From: an uncultured Gammaproteobacteria bacterium
GTDB taxonomy: Bacteria; Pseudomonadota; Gammaproteobacteria; GCA-001735895
Assembly (NCBI GenBank): GCA_945787265.1
Contig: CALZHS010000085.1
Coordinates: 1 to 7,078, forward strand
Direction: 5' to 3'
DNA length: 7,078 bases
A program made the position numbers and the translations under genes. The notes beneath the pieces are model-generated. The model was given only the letters and a program-made list of their open reading frames with translations, was not told the DNA's origin and made no database searches. Position 1 is the first letter of the stretch; each line of letters begins with the position of its first letter. Positions 5,330-7,078 of the stretch are shown piece after piece.

Positions 5330-6255
5330 GCAACCGACTTGATGATTTCGACGCCTTCCAATGGAGTCGTCTGAATGGTATCGCGAATCGTGAAAATCGC
5401 CTCTTTTCGAGGATAATGCTTGCGCCACGCGATCGCGACGGTGCGGTGGGGCGAGGGTTTGGCGAACGGTTTGACCTCGATCAGGGATTCATTTTTCCGA
5501 TTGTGCAAAATACTGCTGCGCGGCAATACCGTGATGCCCGTGCCGGCTGCCACCATATGGCGCATGGTTTCGAGTGACCCACCCTCGAGGGTGCGGGTCA
5601 GTTCACTGTCGCCCGACATGCAGTCAGGACAGGCTTTAATAACCTGGTCGCGGAAGCAATGTCCCGCACCCAGCAACATTAAATCCTGCGATGCCAGGTC
5701 TCCCGGTTGAATCCTGTCGCGGTCCTTCCATTCATGATTTGGCGGTAGCGCGACGATAAAGGGTTCGTCGTAAAGCGGCGCCGTCTCGATCCCGGGTTCG
5801 TCGAACGGGTAAGAAATGATAATGGCGTCCAGCGACCCCTGCTTGAGCGACTGCGACAGATTCGCGGTAAAGTTTTCTTCGATGATCAGTTTCAATTTGG
5901 GCGCAATTTTGCGCAGCTTGGGAATCAGGCTGGGCAACAGGTAAGGGCCGATGGTATAGATAACACCGAGCTTGAACTGGCCCGCTAATGGATCCTTTCC
6001 CTGCTGTGCAATCTCCCTCAGGATCTGGGCTTCCTGCAGCACGATGTAGGCCTGGTTAATCACCTGCTGTCCGATTTCGGTGATGCGAATTTCATTTTTT
6101 GAACTGCGCTCAAAAAGACGCACATCGAGTTCTTCTTCGAGTTTCTTTATCGCGATGCTTAGGGTAGGCTGGCTGACGAAGCAGGCCTGCGCCGCTTTCC
6201 CGAAATGATTTTTCTGGGATACAGCGACGATGTATCGAAGTTCTGTTAATGTCAT
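5326..6255 (-). CDS. oxyR: OxyR-type LysR-family hydrogen peroxide sensor and transcription regulator
   Basis: This 309-residue LysR-type regulator opens with an N-terminal winged helix-turn-helix (MTLTELRYIVAVS to about residue 65, recognition-helix stretch VSQPTLSIAIKKLEEEL), then a linker helix and a two-lobed regulatory domain. The peroxide switch GHCFRDQVIKAC is present: C200 and C209 are nine residues apart, like C199 and C208 of E. coli OxyR, and the neighbouring Arg and Asp are kept. The hinge segment AAGTGITVLP (236-245) and length fit OxyR. On oxidation the disulfide changes DNA contacts and activates antioxidant genes. ATG 6255 follows an AT-rich leader without a Shine-Dalgarno. 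The gene is divergent from the TerB-like gene and overlaps the DUF2288 start by 4 bp. A plausible autoregulatory site lies just upstream. C212 (CPDC) is an extra cysteine close to the switch. Confidence 0.95.
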   Translation of the reverse strand: MTLTELRYIVAVSQKNHFGKAAQACFVSQPTLSIAIKKLEEELDVRLFERSSKNEIRITEIGQQVINQAYIVLQEAQILREIAQQGKDPLAGQFKLGVIYTIGPYLLPSLIPKLRKIAPKLKLIIEENFTANLSQSLKQGSLDAIIISYPFDEPGIETAPLYDEPFIVALPPNHEWKDRDRIQPGDLASQDLMLLGAGHCFRDQVIKACPDCMSGDSELTRTLEGGSLETMRHMVAAGTGITVLPRSSILHNRKNESLIEVKPFAKPSPHRTVAIAWRKHYPRKEAIFTIRDTIQTTPLEGVEIIKSVA

Positions 6256-6327
6256 TTATAGATAAAATTTATTAAATCTTACGATAGATTTTGCATAAAC
6301 TCATCGTGTTTGCAATCAATTATTGCT
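6256..6327. promoter_or_regulatory. Divergent AT-rich promoter region with a candidate OxyR site
   Basis: The 72 bp between oxyR and the TerB-like gene is far more AT-rich than its surroundings. At 6258-6272 it reads ATAGATAAAATTTAT, which matches the OxyR half-site pattern ATAGnTnnnAnCTAT except for one base (C to T). A second ATAG at 6284-6287 is 26 bp on, not the ideal 22 bp. OxyR commonly represses its own gene from such a site. Several possible -10 and -35 pairs exist in the AT-rich DNA, so no single promoter is called. Confidence 0.4.
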
Positions 6328-6783
6328 ATGAGAAAAATTCTACTCAAATTCCTGACGATCGAGCGTATCGAGACCAGCCCGGTGGATATCGAGCACGCAC
6401 TGCAGGTTGCGACCGCGGTGTTGCTGGTCGAGGTTACGCGTGCCGATTTCATTGTTGATGCCTCGGAAAAACTCAAGCTCCGAGAATTACTCGAGCGGCA
6501 ATTTGACCTCTCCGAACAGGAACTGGAAGCGTTGCTGGAGGAAGCGGAGCTTGACGCTGATCGCATGGTTTCCCTGCAGCACGTTACCCGCTTACTCAAT
6601 GAACACTACGATCACGCCATGAAAGTGCGGGTTGTCGAAATGATGTGGCAGCTGGTCTACGCCGATGGCGAAAAGGATCATTACGAAGAGCACCTGATAC
6701 GGCAGGTTGCCGATTTGCTTTACCTGTCGCACGGTGAATTCATTCAGGCCCGGCACAAGGCCGAGGTTGGCATCGATCGTTAG
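6328..6783 (+). CDS. TerB-like (tellurite resistance TerB family, COG4103-type) protein
   Basis: This 151-residue, strongly acidic, all-helical protein carries two repeats of the TerB/DjlA-like fold: ALQVATAVLLVEVTRADFIVDASEK (24-48) and the MMWQLVYADGEKDHYEEHLI stretch (105-124). The D/E-rich turns at D40-D44 and D113-E121 are the candidate metal-binding positions of this fold. Despite the family name, many chromosomal members have no shown link to tellurite, and the molecular function is unknown. ATG 6328 is chosen because MRKILLKFL begins the conserved part; an in-frame TTG at 6310 would add six residues. No Shine-Dalgarno is evident for either. It is divergent from oxyR across a 72-bp AT-rich region and could share its control. 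Its stop TAG overlaps the stop of the convergent YggT gene. Confidence 0.85.
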   Translation: MRKILLKFLTIERIETSPVDIEHALQVATAVLLVEVTRADFIVDASEKLKLRELLERQFDLSEQELEALLEEAELDADRMVSLQHVTRLLNEHYDHAMKVRVVEMMWQLVYADGEKDHYEEHLIRQVADLLYLSHGEFIQARHKAEVGIDR

Positions 6784-7078
6784 AAACTGCCGAGAACTAT
6801 AATCGGCGGCACGATCAGCATTTTTGCAACCAGTATCAGCAGGGTGCCAAACAGGGGCGACAGGTCGAGTCCGCCGATCGGTGGGATTAATTTACGAATG
6901 GGCTTGAGAACCGGTTCCGCCAGCTTGTTTACGAGTCCGATTACCGGATTGTATTGACCCGGGCTGATCCAGCTTAGAATGACCTTGATAATGACCGCGA
7001 CCAGAAAAACGGTCAGCACCAGTGCAACCAGGTCGGCGATGCATAATACCAGCAGTCCACCATAGCTGACGCCTTCGA
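6780..7078 (-). CDS. yggT: YggT-family integral membrane protein, C-terminal part (5' end outside the window)
   Basis: The frame is open to the right edge, so a GTG at 7019 is an internal codon. The last 98 residues are visible and equal about one of the two YggT repeats. They contain a hydrophobic helix (LLVLCIADLVALVLTVFLV), then IKVILSWISPG, NPVIGLVNKLAEPVLKPIRKL and the family's signature IPPIGGLDLSPL, then a final hydrophobic helix ending VPPIIVLGSF. YggT proteins sit in the inner membrane. A link to osmotic tolerance and, in plants and cyanobacteria, to thylakoid or division functions (CCB3/YlmG) is known for the family; the mechanism is unclear. In many gammaproteobacteria yggT follows yggS and proC, which would lie to the right of this window. 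Its stop codon shares bases with that of the TerB-like gene. Confidence 0.93.
   Translation of the reverse strand, partial: EGVSYGGLLVLCIADLVALVLTVFLVAVIIKVILSWISPGQYNPVIGLVNKLAEPVLKPIRKLIPPIGGLDLSPLFGTLLILVAKMLIVPPIIVLGSF

Noticed and set aside
5330..5428. N-terminal extension of the DUF2288 frame into oxyR
   Set aside because: The added residues are a shadow of the oxyR 3' end, and the GTGA overlap gives a normal start with full family length.

Overview
The window looks like ordinary chromosome from a Gram-negative, probably gammaproteobacterial and possibly marine organism with medium GC. This rests on an OxyR of the gamma/beta type, the families DUF1820, DUF2288 and YggT, a TerB-like protein, and a c-di-GMP phosphodiesterase domain. 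The taxon is inferred from gene families only. No rRNA, tRNA, CRISPR or phage genes were seen.

Layout. The left edge (1-641, + strand) carries the C-terminal part of an EAL-domain protein. It converges, with 11 bp between the stops, on a long minus-strand block reaching from 6255 down to 653. Read in transcription order, this block has a redox part: oxyR (6255-5326), then a DUF2288 gene starting inside the oxyR stop (GTGA overlap), a 112-bp gap with a weak candidate promoter, a dithiol glutaredoxin (4893-4633) and a DUF1820 gene (4623-4291). A 268-bp MITE-like element (4026-4293) follows. After it come four tightly packed genes: a GT2 glycosyltransferase (4002-3163), a nucleoside phosphorylase/nucleosidase-like protein (3169-2360), a radical SAM protein of the spore photoproduct lyase (SPL) family (2357-1359) and a short-chain dehydrogenase (1366-653). 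Their junctions are a 7-bp overlap, a 2-bp gap and an 8-bp overlap, so co-translation is likely. Divergent from oxyR is a TerB-like gene (6328-6783, + strand). Its stop overlaps the stop of a convergent YggT-family membrane protein that runs off the right edge.

Two things stand out. First, the four-gene cassette pairs a radical SAM enzyme with a nucleoside-cleaving enzyme, an SDR and a glycosyltransferase. This recalls the logic of HpnH/HpnG in hopanoid side-chain synthesis and could be an undescribed modification pathway; that is inference. Second, the 268-bp element has 34-bp terminal inverted repeats and two large internal hairpins, giving a three-way-junction (T-shaped) fold. It sits in the TA of the DUF1820 stop codon, and the first base of the element rebuilds the TAG. 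Removing it in silico leaves about 22 bp between DUF1820 and the glycosyltransferase gene, so it appears to have split a formerly continuous operon without damaging a protein.
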